Positions 32,818 to 46,497 of a stretch of DNA of 52,608 bases are shown in pieces. The first letter of the stretch is position 1; each line of letters begins with the position of its first letter. Both the position numbers and the translations under genes were made by a program. The notes beneath the pieces are model-generated. The model searched no databases. It had not been told where the DNA came from and saw only the letters and a program-made list of their open reading frames with translations. The DNA is from Theodoxus fluviatilis (Eukaryota > Mollusca > Gastropoda > Cycloneritida > Neritidae), in contig JAWQFJ010002802.1 of NCBI GenBank assembly GCA_034096865.1, positions 177,425-230,032 of the forward strand, given 5' to 3'.

Positions 32818-35800
32818 CTGAAAGAGTAGAGAACGGTTTTTATGAATCAGGACGTAACAAAGTATGCTTGAAATTTTCTTGGTCCTCATGAACACTACGT
32901 CAAGACACGAATATTCACGAATGCGTAAGGGTGCAATGGTTTCATCAATGCAACCGCTGACATGTGAAACTGATGACTGCGATACCGGCAGAGTATGTAA
33001 TAGGCCATGAAGTGGTGGGGACGGTTTGTTGCTTGCTCGTGGTGGCTTGAAATAGGCGGCGAAAGTGTCTCCAACCCAGTTGAGATCACGTGATAGAAGG
33101 TTTTTGTCCGAAATATGCAAATGGAGGTAATACGAGGCTTGTGGGATAGCCGATCTGCTCCCTGACGTACGCCGTTAAAGTAGAACTTTCTAAGACTATT
33201 TCGCACAAAACTCTTTTTAACTTATTCTTGTTGAGACAATAAACAAGCGTTTATTCGATAAAATAAAATGTTTGTGTTGCAATGGAAACAAGTCTTGACA
33301 TCTGAATGGTTTCTGTAAAAAGTGGAGAAAAAAGTCGTATGAGAACAAACTATTTTTGGCGCAATGCTGTAATGCGAAGGGTCAAGTCTATTACGCATTC
33401 ATTGCGAACTGTGTCAGAGTCACTACTAACTCGGGTTTAGATAATGCACAGGGACATCAGTAATTGCCTCATTCCTTTATTAGACTGGTGACGGGTTACA
33501 TTGGACAGAGACAGTTCCTGGCTCTGCCCTGTGCCACGCTCTGCCCTTCCCCTCGCTCCGTCCTGTCCCACGCTGTGCCCTGTGCCACACTCTGCCCTGT
33601 CCCACGCTCTGCCCTGTCCCACGCTCTGCCCTGTCCCACGCTCTGCCCTGTCCCACGCTCTGCCCTGTGCCACACTCTGTCCTGTCCCACGCTCTGCCCT
33701 GCCCCACGCTCTGCCCTGTGCCACACTCTGCCCTGTCCCACGCTCTGCCCTGTGCCTCACTCTGCCCTGTCCCACGCTCTGCCCTGTCCCACGCTCTGCC
33801 CTGTGCCACGCTCTGCCCTGTCCCACGCTCTGCCCTGTTCCACGCTCTGCCCTGCCCCACGCTCTGCCCTGTGCCACGCTCTGCCGTGTGCCACGCTCTG
33901 CCCTGTCCCACGCTCTGCCCTGTGCCACACTCTGCCCTGTCCCACGATCTGCCCTGTGCCTCACTCTGCCCTGTCCCACGCTCTGCCCTGTCCCACCCTC
34001 TGCCCTGGCCCACGCTCTGCCCTGTCCCACGCTGTGCCCTGTCCCACGCTCTGCCCTGCCCCACGCTCTGCCCTGTCCCACGCTGTGCCCTGACCCACGC
34101 TGTGCCCTGTCCCACGCTCTGCCCTGTCCCACGCTCTGCCCTGTCCCACGCTCTGCCCTGCCCCACGCTCTGCCCTGTGCCACACTCTGCCCTGTCCCAC
34201 GCTCTGCCCTGCCCCACGCTCTGCCCTGTCCCACGCTCTGCCCTGTCCCACGCTCTGCCCTGTGCCACACTCTGCCCTGTCCCACGCTCTGCCCTGTCCC
34301 ACGCTCTGCCCTGTCCAACGCTCTGCCCTGTGCCACGCTCTGCCCTGTGCCAAGCTCTGCCCTGTCCAACGCTCTGCCCTGTCCAGCGCTCTGCCCTGTG
34401 CCACGCTCTACCCTGTGCCACGCTCTGCCCTGTGCCACACTCTGCCCTGTCCCACGCTCTGCCCTGTCCCACGCTCTGTCCTGTCCCATGCTCTGCCCTG
34501 TCCCACGCTCTGCCCTGTGCCACACTCTGCCCTGTCCTACGCTCTGCCCTGTCCCACGCTCTGCCCTGTGCCACGCTCTGCCCTGTGCCACGCTCTGCCC
34601 TGTCCCACGCTCTGCCCTGTGCCACGCTCTGCCCTGTCCCACGCTCTGCCCTGTGCCTCACTCTGCCGTGTGCCACGCTCTGCCCTGTCCCACGCTCTGC
34701 CCTGTCCCACGCTCTGCCCTGCCTATCCCGCTGTCTTGATTAAATCAAGAAGACACGGACTTCAGTGAGGACGGCCACCGGCTGGCGCACAGCCAGACGT
34801 CTTAACTCTAAATGGCAGCATAAAGGTATGCTTCCCTATTAAGCTTTGACTGTGAATTACAATACATATGAACTATCACATACGGCAACTTTCATTCCAG
34901 TAGATAGAACAAATCTCAGTCTACTTTCTGGTCAAAGAGCGATCTTGAAAGAGATTTTGTATTAAACAAATTAGCAGATTAGCACTTGTGGCCCCAAGAT
35001 AAATCCAACGTCTTCATAACATAGTCTGCAAAAATTATTTTTCATAGTTCATGGGGTGCACGTTGCAACATGAGATAGTTCATATGGACCTATGACAATA
35101 GAAAATAATGTTACAAAACGTATAAAGTGAATCAAATTGTATAATTATCATATTCAAACTGGTAAGTGGGCAATTCACGTTTCCCAAAAGCGAAGGTATG
35201 GGAGTTCACCTTCTCTTCGCAATTATCTCTAGGGCGGCTCGTTGGACATCGGCTGCGTCATATGCTCTCAAGAACAACAGCTGCGGTATGGGCTCCGCTG
35301 TTTTTAGGGCGCAGTCTCACTACTCGAGCAGTTTCTCGCCGAGCAGGGATAACGTCTGTTAAATGACCTGTCAGTCTCGGCCAGCAAGCACGCGCTGTTC
35401 TCACTGGCCGAGGAAAAATTCCCAAGCAAACAAGCGGGGAATATAAACGGGAAATGTACTCTCGTCAAACTATAGTGCTGTCGGCTGAGATTATACTTTG
35501 CATTCTTAAAATTTAAATGTGTATGTCTTTGCAACAGTGTCTTGATCCCACATTCTAGGTGCGTTTATTATTTCCAGATATGGATACCGTTGAGGAAGCA
35601 TTCTTGGGATTGAGAATGTTTGTTGTATGCGCAGCGCTGATGAAGAAGAAACCCAAAAGTGGGTGGACTAGGCAGCGGTTAGGTTGTTTTTTCCGCCCTC
35701 TTGCCAGGTAGTTGTGCAGCTTCCCGCTCGTTATGTCTTCTGAGGACTTTTTATAAATTTCATTTTCACACACCCCTATAAAAGAGAACCATCCAAGGCC

Positions 35801-36945
35801 GTCTTACAAAAATATTGAAAGGGCTGCTCGCTAAATAATCCATATTGGTAATTAATTGTTTTACTTTTAGTGTTTGCTAGAGAATGTAGATATACTTTAT
35901 TCTCATAATTGTTTCATACCTGTTAAACTGCATTCGTATATTCGTTGTGAATATATCGGCGTTTTCACAAATGTCGTTATCTTAAACTAGTTAAAGTAAA
36001 TAACTAGTTCAAACAACAAAACGTTTCAGTGTTTGCCTGCGAGTTTGTCCCTCATTCTCATGATACGTTTTGGTGACTGCAACCCGGAGAGCAGTCTTGT
36101 GGTAGTCAGAGGACCACTAACACTACAAGATACAAGATACAAGGTACAGCGAGATGAGATGGTGGACTTTTTTGTCAGATATATTTTTTCATACACGATC
36201 TTATTAATCTCGCGCCAAAAGTGAATGGAATGACCGGTTCTGGTAGGCGGTGCTCTTTTGCTTACTGAGAAATTCTCCCATCAAACACTCGGTTTTGCTG
36301 GGGGAGCAGAGAGGCAGTTTACATCAGGGCCACAGGGGTTATCTCGTATTGGGGTCGTATAAACACACGCTACACGCTAAAGCTGCTTGTTCGGCTAGTG
36401 AGAACAGGCCTTATGGGGTGGGTAGGGGGATGCTCTCCTATCAGATCAAATCTCTAATGCAGCTGCTAACCCTAGGGGCCAAGCTGACCACAACTGACCG
36501 CTCTCTCATGTAGGTGTATCTCATAGCTCTACAGAATAGCCGACGGCGAGCTAGTGGAAAAATATTTTGTTTAACATTTTCCCCTTCACCCTGTTACGCG
36601 TATAAAAAATGAAATTAACGAATGCATTAGAAATTAAAATTCTGAAATAATTCATTTTGCGCATAAAAAAATCTCGAATGCATCCTACATAATTTTGACC
36701 GAGCTCCTCAAACAAGGGACTAGAGATTCGTGTATGCGCATGGGAACCTAGTCAAGAACAGGATTAAAGGTGCGACCTCTTACTTTATTGAATTATTAGA
36801 TTATCTGAAAGAACAGAAATCGCACCACAATCTATTAGGACTATTGATTATAAAACATATTTCCCAATCTGTCCATGTTTTTGACATGTCATCAAAATGC
36901 GCAAATCAATGGGGTTGACTCTTTGGATCCGTCCACACGACTTAC
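32818..36945 (-). other. Tetraspanin intron, 4128 bp
   Basis: Runs on the minus strand from GTAAGT (36945-36940) to TTTCAG (32818). It contains the 17-bp minisatellite. The rest (32818-33520 and 34724-36945) is AT-rich DNA with no recognised exon or element. Several weak frames at 32895-33206, 35166-35366 and 36250-36513 have no domain. Confidence 0.75.
33521..34723. repeat. 17-bp G-rich minisatellite array
   Basis: About 71 units of CCCTGTCCCACGCTCTG (plus strand) in near-perfect tandem over 1.2 kb. Main variants are GTCCC versus GTGCC, CACGC versus CACAC, and occasional GCCCC. Variant types are interspersed irregularly. Seventeen is not a multiple of three and the unit has no stop in most frames, so several frames on both strands stay open for about 400 codons (Pro/Cys/Leu/Ser or Gly/Gln/Arg/Ala/Trp/Glu). 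These are not genes. On the tetraspanin sense (minus) strand each unit gives two G-runs. Confidence 0.97.
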
Positions 36946-37722
36946 CTCAAGAAAAATGATGTAGATTGACGTGAGCATAAGCAGGCCGGAGTTCTGTTGC
37001 ATCTCCATTTCCATAGGGTTGATGCAGGGCGACGAGTAGATATAACGGGTTTGACGAAACTTGCATCTTTCCACATTCAAAATGACGTTGTCGTCTGCAT
37101 TTGTCACGCAGCAGGACTCGCGAATCGGCACTTCATGTAGACCAGCTTTCTTTGCAAAGGGTAGCTTGATGGTTTCGTAGTCATCGTAGGCGTAGATACC
37201 GCAGCAGCGCAGCGTCATCATCAGCGGGTCCCACACATTTTCAAAACGCGCGTCGTCGTTTTCCTCGATGTCCCTATTGAAGGCTTTCCACGCTCTCGGT
37301 CCCACCTCATACCTCACGCTGGCATAGAACTGTATGTTTATGATGATGCAAACAAATGCGAGAAAAATCACCTCTCCTCTTCCGCAGATGAAAACCAAAA
37401 ACTTCCAGGTTTTACAATTCCACACAGCAAAACAACCGACAACGGCAGAAATGTAGGCAGAGACCCCAAGAAAGACCATGATGCCGCCCCCGAATATGAG
37501 GGTAGTTCCTCCTCCGATGGCATTGGCGACAAGACGAAAAGTACTGTCTCTGGTGTCCCCAATCACGAAAACACCAACCGCAGTGTACATAGCACTGCAT
37601 AATATCAGAATCACGCAAATTCCAACCAAGATCAACTTTTCCCATTCGATCCGTTTTTCCACAAACCTCACACTCCATGCAATGTCTTCAGCTTTCTCTT
37701 TCTTCACGTTGCTGCTCTGCAT
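36946..37722 (-). CDS. Tetraspanin, first coding exon
   Basis: 259 codons from ATG at 37722 to a GAG|GTAAGT donor at 36946/36945. An in-frame TAA upstream and a TTG at 37734 make this the first usable ATG. Membrane segments fall near residues 30-55, 76-101, 107-133 and from 245 on, the last finished by the next exon. The large extracellular loop (about 134-243) has the tetraspanin hallmarks: CCG at 173-175 (LRCCGIYAYDDY), SCC at 203-205 after a proline, and further cysteines at 220 and 233. Tetraspanins organise membrane microdomains with integrins and other partners at plasma or endosomal membranes. The subfamily is not assigned. TGACGTCA at 37793-37800 lies about 70 bp upstream. Confidence 0.88.
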
Positions 37723-37792
37723 TGTGAAAACCAACAGAACGTTGGACTGTTAACCCTTCTGTTAGAACTTTCAAATGACAAGTTGTCGAGTG

Positions 37793-37836
37793 TGACGTCA
37801 ACTATGAAAAACGTAAGCATTGTATTTTTTACGTCA
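37793..37836. promoter_or_regulatory. CRE motifs upstream of tetraspanin
   Basis: A perfect palindromic cAMP-response-type site TGACGTCA at 37793-37800 and an ACGTCA half-site at 37831-37836 lie 70-115 bp upstream of the tetraspanin ATG. Location suggests promoter elements. No TATA box is evident and the start site is unknown. Confidence 0.4.
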
Positions 37837-38617
37837 TGTTCTGTTTGTCACATCGCCATTGCCATTCGGTCGCCTGTTATTAATTGAAAAAAAAAATCAG
37901 CCAGAGGGAAAAGTGGGGAACACGTTTGTCAGTCGTGATACTTTGCAGAGGTCTGATCAATCAGTAGTGTGCAGTGTAGATCGCTGTAAGCATTCCAATG
38001 TGATGTGACAAAACAGGAAGTAAGCCATTGCAGCAGAAGGTGTTTAGAGTGACCTGAAAACTATCTTGGCAGGGAGAGGGAGTCACTGGAATCTGCTGAT
38101 ACGGCTGGTCCGTGCGCGGCCAGAGGCTCCATGAAATGTGTGACGTAGAATGATGACAAAAGGAATAATGAGAAGAGTTTGACCAGAAATCCAGGGAAAA
38201 AGGAGTTTCGCGTTTTGGCCATGTTTCCTCGCTTTGGTTATGTTGTGCCGCTGTATGCTACTGTGTAGTGGTGTGATTTCTTACTTTTGCGTTTGGGGGC
38301 ATTGCTTGGACATTCTATTGAGTTCTGCCACACTACTGCTTTTACGACAGCCACAATCACCACTACTGCCTCTTCGCTTCGTTTTTTGGCTCGTTTCGTG
38401 TCTGAAAGAGGCGCACCGACAACGCAATTTATCTGAGAGATTGCATGTGGCTCCACAACCCCAACCTGGAGGCGCAGAGTCTGTGGCAGTGGGTACATTG
38501 GAACTCGGTCGCTGCTGATGCAGGTCGGTCATCGATGGCGTTGCTCTCTTGCGGTGATGGTTTTTTGACGTTTGGCCTCCTCGAAATGGGTGTCAGCTTG
38601 GTGGAAAAGGGAGTAAT
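37837..38617. other. Spacer with one isolated satellite-like unit
   Basis: No gene recognised; 80-95-codon frames on both strands at 38234-38532 lack domains. At 38328-38370 a single divergent unit of the neighbouring 53-bp satellite is embedded (CCACACTACTGC, TTACGACAGCCACAATCACC), about 250 bp outside the array. Confidence 0.5.
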
Positions 38618-41600
38618 ACCACTAGCACTATCACAGCTACCTCTGTTGCGACAGCCATAACCATCACTAGTACCACTAGCATCACCATAACTACTGCTTT
38701 TACAACTACAGCCACCACCACTACTACTACCATTACCACAGCTACTGCTGCTACGACAAACACAACCATCACTACTATCACTGCCATTACCACAACTACT
38801 GCTGTTACCACAGCCACTACTACTACACTACCTTACCACAGCTACTGCTGTTACAACGACCACAACCATCACTACTACCACTACCATTACCACAACTACT
38901 GCTGTTACGAGAGCCACAACCATCACTACTACACTACCATTACCACAACTACTGCTGCTACGACAGCCACAACCACCACTGCTACACTACCATTACCACA
39001 GCTACTGCTGTTACAACGACCACAACCATCACTACTACCACTACCATTACCACAACTACTGCTGCTACGACAGCCACAACCACCACTGCTACACTACCAT
39101 TACCACAACTACTGCTGTTACGACAGCCACAACCACCACTGCTACACTACCATTACCACAACTACTGCTGTTACGAGAGCCACAACCACCACTGCTACAC
39201 TACCATTACCACAACTACTGCTGTATTGACAGCCACAACCACCACTGCTACACTACCATTACCACAACTACTGCTGCTACGACAGCCCCAACCACCACTG
39301 CTACACTACCATTACCACAACTACTGCTCTTACGACAGCCACAACCACCACTGCTACACTACCATTACCACAACTACTGCTGTATTGACAGCCACAACCA
39401 CCACTGCTACACTACCATTACCACAACTACTGCTGCTACGACAGCCACAACCACCACTGCTACACTACCATTACCACAACTACTGCTGCTACGACAGCCA
39501 CAACCACCACTACTACACTACCATTACCACAACTACTGCTGTTACGACAGCCACAACCACCACTGCTACACTACCATTACCACAACTACTGCTGCTACGA
39601 CAGCCACAACCACCACTACTACACTACCATTACCACAACTACTGCTCTTACGACAGCCACAACCACCACTGCTACACTACCATTACCACAACTACTGCTG
39701 TATTGACAGCCACAACCACCACTGCTACACTACCATTACCACAACTACTGCTGCTACGACAGCCACAACCACCACTGCTACACTACCATTCCCACAACTA
39801 CTGCTGCTACGACAGCCACAACCACCACTACTACACTACCATTACCACAACTACTGCTGTATTGACAGCCACAACCACCACTGCTACACTACCATTACCA
39901 CAACTACTGCTGTTACGAGAGCCACAACCACCACTGCTACACTACCATTACCACAACTACTGCTGTTACGAGAGCCATAACCACCACTGCTACACTACCA
40001 TTACCACAACTACTGCTGCTACGACAGCCACAACCACCACTGCTACACTACCATTACCACAACTACTGCTGCTACGACAGCCACAACCACCACTGCTACA
40101 CTACCATTACCACAACTACTGCTGCTACGACAGCCACAACCACCACTGCTACACTACCATTACCACAACTACTGCTGCTACGACAAACACAACCATCACT
40201 ACTATCACTGCCATTACCACAACTACTGCTGTTACCACAGCCACTACTACTACACTACCTTACCACAGCTACTGCTGTTACAACGACCACAACCATCACT
40301 ACTACCACTACCATTACCACAACTACTGCTGTTACGAGAGCCACAACCATCACTACTACACTACCATTACCACAACTACTGCTGCTACGACAGCCACAAC
40401 CACCACTGCTACACTACCATTACCACAGCTACTGCTGTTACAACGACCACAACCATCACTACTACCACTACCATTACCACAACTACTGCTGCTACGACAG
40501 CCCCAACCACCACTGCTACACTACCATTACCACAACTACTGCTGTATTGACAGCCACAACCACCACTGCTACACTACCATTACCACAACTACTGCTGCTA
40601 CGACAGCCACAACCACCACTGCTACACTACCATTACCACAACTACTGCTGTATTGACAGCCACAACCACCACTGCTACACTACCATTACCACAACTACTG
40701 CTGCTACGACAGCCCCAACCACCACTGCTACACTACCATTACCACAACTACTGCTGCTACGACAGCCACAACCACCACTGCTACACTACCATTACCACAA
40801 CTACTGCTGTATTGACAGCCACAACCACCACTGCTACACTACCATTACCACAACTACTGCTGCTACGACAGCCCCAACCACCACTGCTACACTACCATTA
40901 CCACAACTACTGCTGCTACGACAGCCACAACCACCACTACTACACTACCATTACCACAACTACTGCTGTATTGACAGCCACAACCACCACTGCTACACTA
41001 CCATTACCACAACTACTGCTCTTACGACAGCCACAACCACCACTGCTACACTACCATTACCACAACTACTGCTGCTACGACAGCCACAACCACCACTGCT
41101 ACACTACCATTACCACAACTACTGCTGCTACGACAGCCACAACCACCACTGCTACACTACCATTACCACAACTACTGCTGCTACGACAAACACAACCATC
41201 ACTACTATCACTGCCATTACCACAACTACTGCTGTTACCACAGCCACTACTACTACACTACCTTACCACAGCTACTGCTGTTACAACGACCACAACCATC
41301 ACTACTACCACTACCATTACCACAACTACTGCTGTTACGAGAGCCACAACCATCACTACTACACTACCATTACCACAACTACTGCTGCTACGACAGCCAC
41401 AACCACCACTGCTACACTACCATTACCACAGCTACTGCTGTTACGACAGCCACAACCATCACTACTACCACTACCATTACCACAACTACTGCTGCTACGA
41501 CAGCCACCAACCACCACTGCTACACTACCATTACCACAACTACTGCTGTATTGACAGCCACAACCACCACTGCTACACTACCATTACCACAACTACTGCT

Positions 41601-44600
41601 GTATTGACAGCCACAACCACCACTGCTACACTACCATTACCACAACTACTGCTGTTACGAGAGCCACAACCACCACTGCTACACTACCATTACCACAACT
41701 ACTGCTGTTACGAGAGCCATAACCACCACTGCTACACTACCATTACCACAACTACTGCTGCTACGACAGCCACAACCACCACTGCTACACTACCATTACC
41801 ACAACTACTGCTGCTACGACAGCCACAACCACCACTGCTACACTACCATTACCACAACTACTGCTGCTACGACAGCCACAACCACCACTGCTACACTACC
41901 ATTACCACAACTACTGCTGCTACGACAGCCACAACCACCACTGCTACACTACCATTACCACAACTACTGCTGTTACGAGAGCCACAACCACCACTACTAC
42001 ACTACCGATTACCACAACTACTGCTGCTACGACAGCCACAACCACCACTACTACACTACCATTACCACAACTACTGCTGTTACGACAGCCACAACCACCA
42101 CTGCTACACTACCATTACCACAACTACTGCTGCTACGACAGCCACAACCACCACTGCTACACTACCATTCCCACAACTGCTGCTGCTACGACAGCCACAA
42201 CCACCACTGCTACACTACCATTACCACAACTACTGCTGCTACGACAGCCACAACCACCACTGCTACACTACCATTACCACAACTACTGCTGCTACGACAG
42301 CCACAACCACCACTGCTACACTACCATTACCACAACTACTGCTGCTACGACAGCCACAACCATCACTACTACACTACCATTACCACAACTACTGCTGCTA
42401 CGACAGCCACAACCACCACTGCTACACTACCATTACCACAACTACTGCTGCTACGACAGCCACAACCACCACTACTACACTACCATTACCACAACTACTG
42501 CTGCTACGACAGCCACAACCACCACTGCTACACTACCATTACCACAACTACTGCTGCTACGACAAACACAACCATCACTACTATCACTGCCATTACCACA
42601 ACTACTGCTGTTACCACAGCCACTACTACTACACTACCTTACCACAGCTACTGCTGTTACAACGACCACAACCATCACTACTACCACTACCATTACCACA
42701 ACTACTGCTGTTACGAGAGCCACAACCATCACTACTACACTACCATTACCACAACTACTGCTGCTACGACAGCCACAACCACCACTGCTACACTACCATT
42801 ACCACAGCTACTGCTGTTACAACGACCACAACCATCACTACTACCACTACCATTACCACAACTACTGCTGCTACGACAGCCCCAACCACCACTGCTACAC
42901 TACCATTACCACAACTACTGCTGTATTGACAGCCACAACCACCACTGCTACACTACCATTACCACAACTACTGCTGCTACGACAGCCACAACCACCACTG
43001 CTACACTACCATTACCACAACTACTGCTGTATTGACAGCCACAACCACCACTGCTACACTACCATTACCACAACTACTGCTGCTACGACAGCCCCAACCA
43101 CCACTGCTACACTACCATTACCACAACTACTGCTGCTACGACAGCCACAACCACCACTGCTACACTACCATTACCACAACTACTGCTGTATTGACAGCCA
43201 CAACCACCACTGCTACACTACCATTACCACAACTACTGCTGCTACGACAGCCCCAACCACCACTGCTACACTACCATTACCACAACTACTGCTGCTACGA
43301 CAGCCACAACCACCACTACTACACTACCATTACCACAACTACTGCTGTATTGACAGCCACAACCACCACTGCTACACTACCATTACCACAACTACTGCTC
43401 TTACGACAGCCACAACCACCACTGCTACACTACCATTACCACAACTACTGCTGCTACGACAGCCACAACCACCACTGCTACACTACCATTACCACAACTA
43501 CTGCTGCATACGACAGCCACAACCACCACTGCTACACTACCATTACCACAACTACTGCTGCTACGACAAACACAACCATCACTACTATCACTGCCATTAC
43601 CACAACTACTGCTGTTACCACAGCCACTACTACTACACTACCTTACCACAGCTACTGCTGTTACAACGACCACAACCATCACTACTACCACTACCATTAC
43701 CACAACTACTGCTGTTACGAGAGCCACAACCATCACTACTACACTACCATTACCACAACTACTGCTGCTACGACAGCCACAACCACCACTGCTACACTAC
43801 CATTACCACAGCTACTGCTGTTACAACGACCACAACCATCACTACTACCACTACCATTACCACAACTACTGCTGCTACGACAGCCCCAACCACCACTGCT
43901 ACACTACCATTACCACAACTACTGCTGTATTGACAGCCACAACCACCACTGCTACACTACCATTACCACAACTACTGCTGTATTGACAGCCACAACCACC
44001 ACTGCTACACTACCATTACCACAACTACTGCTGTTACGAGAGCCACAACCACCACTGCTACACTACCATTACCACAACTACTGCTGTTACGAGAGCCATA
44101 ACCACCACTGCTACACTACCATTACCACAACTACTGCTGCTACGACAGCCACAACCACCACTGCTACACTACCATTACCACAACTACTGCTGCTACGACA
44201 GCCACAACCACCACTGCTACACTACCATTACCACAACTACTGCTGCTACGACAGCCACAACCACCACTGCTACACTACCATTACCACAACTACTGCTGCT
44301 ACGACAGCCACAACCACCACTGCTACACTACCATTACCACAACTACTGCTGTTACGAGAGCCACAACCACCACTACTACACTACCATTACCACAACTACT
44401 GCTGCTACGACAGCCACAACCACCACTACTACACTACCATTACCACAACTACTGCTGTTACGACAGCCACAACCACCACTGCTACACTACCATTACCACA
44501 ACTACTGCTGCTACGACAGCCACAACCACCACTGCTACACTACCATTCCCACAACTGCTGCTGCTACGACAGCCACAACCACCACTGCTACACTACCATT

Positions 44601-46398
44601 ACCACAACTACTGCTGCTACGACAGCCACAACCACCACTGCTACACTACCATTACCACAACTACTGCTGCTACGACAGCCACAACCACCACTGCTACACT
44701 ACCATTACCACAACTACTGCTGCTACGACAGCCACAACCATCACTACTACACTACCATTACCACAACTACTGCTGCTACGACAGCCACAACCACCACTGC
44801 TACACTACCATTACCACAACTACTGCTGCTACGACAGCCACAACCACCACTGCTACACTACCATTACCACAACTACTGCTGCTACGACAGCCACAACCAC
44901 CACTACTACACTACCATTACCACAACTACTGCTGTTACCACAGCCACAACCACCACTACTACACTACCATTACCACAACTACTGCTGTTACCACAGCCAC
45001 AACCACCACCTACTACACTACCATTACCACAACTACTGCTGTTACCACAGCCACAACCACCACTACTACACTACCATTACCACAACTACTGCTGCTACGA
45101 CAGCCACAACCATCACTACTACACTACCATTACCACAACTACTGCTGCTACGACAGCCACAACCACCACTGCTACACTACCATTACCACAACTACTGCTG
45201 CTACGACAGCCACAACCACCACTACTACCACTACCATTACCACAACTACTGCTGTTACGACAGCCACAACCACCACTACTACACTACCATTACCACAACT
45301 ACTGCTGTTACACAGCCACAACCACCACTACTACACTACCATTACCACAACTACTGCTGCTACGACAGCCACAACCACCACTACTACACTACCATTACCA
45401 CAACTACTGCTGCTACGACAGCCACAACCACCACTGCTACACTACCATTACCACAACTACTGCTGCTACGACAGCCACAACCACCACTGCTACACTACCA
45501 TTACCACAACTACTGCTGCTACGACAGCCACAACCACCACTGCTACACTACCATTACCACAACTACTGCTGCTACGACAGCCACAACCACCACTGCTACA
45601 CTACCATTACCACAACTACTGCTGCTACGACAGCCACAACCACCACTGCTACACTACCATTACCACAACTACTGCTGCTACGACAGCCACAACCACCACT
45701 GCTACACTACCATTACCACAACTACTGCTGCTACGACAGCCACAACCACCACTGCTACACTACCATTACCACAACTACTGCTGCTACGACAGCCACAACC
45801 ACCACTGCTACACTACCATTACCACAACTACTGCTGCTACGACAGCCACAACCACCACTGCTACACTACCATTACCACAACTACTGCTGCTACGACAGCC
45901 ACAACCACCACTGCTACACTACCATTACCACAACTACTGCTGCTACGACAGCCACAACCACCACTGCTACACTACCATTACCACAACTACTGCTGCTACG
46001 ACAGCCACAACCACCACTGCTACACTACCATTACCACAACTACTGCTGTTACGAGAGCCACAACCACCACTGCTACACTACCATTACCACAACTACTGCT
46101 GCTACGACAGCCACAACCACCACTGCTACACTACCATTACCACAACTACTGCTGTTACCACAGCCACAACCACCACTGCTACACTACCATTACCACAACT
46201 ACTGCTGCTACGACAGCCACAACCACCACTGCTACACTACCATTACCACAACTACTGCTGCTACGACAGCCACAACCACCACTGCTACACTACCATTACC
46301 ACAACTACTGCTGTTGCGAGAGCCACAACCACCACTGCTACACTACCATTACCACAACTACTGCTGTTGCGAGAGCCACAACCACCACCGTAATAACG
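38618..46398. repeat. 53-bp satellite array, 7.8 kb
   Basis: About 145 tandem units with a 53-bp period, read from CATTACCACAACTACTGCTG through GACAGCCACAACCACC to ACACTAC. The left edge (38618-38830) is the most diverged; the interior is homogeneous, especially 45400-46300. A variant cluster starting GACAAACACAACC recurs at 38755, 40182, 41185, 42561 and 43565. The 1003/1376/1004 spacing indicates duplication of a 2.38-kb block. Frames stay open for up to 1129 codons on the plus strand because three units make 53 codons without stops. I treat this as non-coding. Confidence 0.95.
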
Positions 46399-46497
46399 AA
46401 AACTACTGCTCCTGCTCTTGAACTCTCTGTGGGCTGAGGGTAAGAATAGGTATAGTAGGTCAGGGGCTTCACGAGGAAGGAGTGGTTCATTGGCTTG
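46399..46497 (-). pseudogene. Ty3/Gypsy integrase remnant, distal side of insertion
   Basis: On the minus strand, immediately beyond element copy J, the frame reads QANEPLLPREAPD. This resembles the end of the integrase zinc domain in Ty3/Gypsy elements, where a KEPL.P.E.P segment follows the second cysteine pair. Resemblance stops near 46455 and the satellite begins at 46398, so the rest of the integrase and the 3' LTR are missing. Confidence 0.6.

Noticed and set aside
33437..34768. Frames of about 400 codons on both strands across the 17-bp array
   Set aside because: Several frames on both strands are open because the 17-bp unit lacks stops; the array lies inside the tetraspanin intron.
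39226..46421. Very long plus-strand frames (up to 1129 codons) rich in His, Tyr, Thr, Leu and Gln
   Set aside because: They follow the 53-bp satellite period: three units equal 53 codons with no stop. Frames switch where single-base indels occur, with no domain or splice context.
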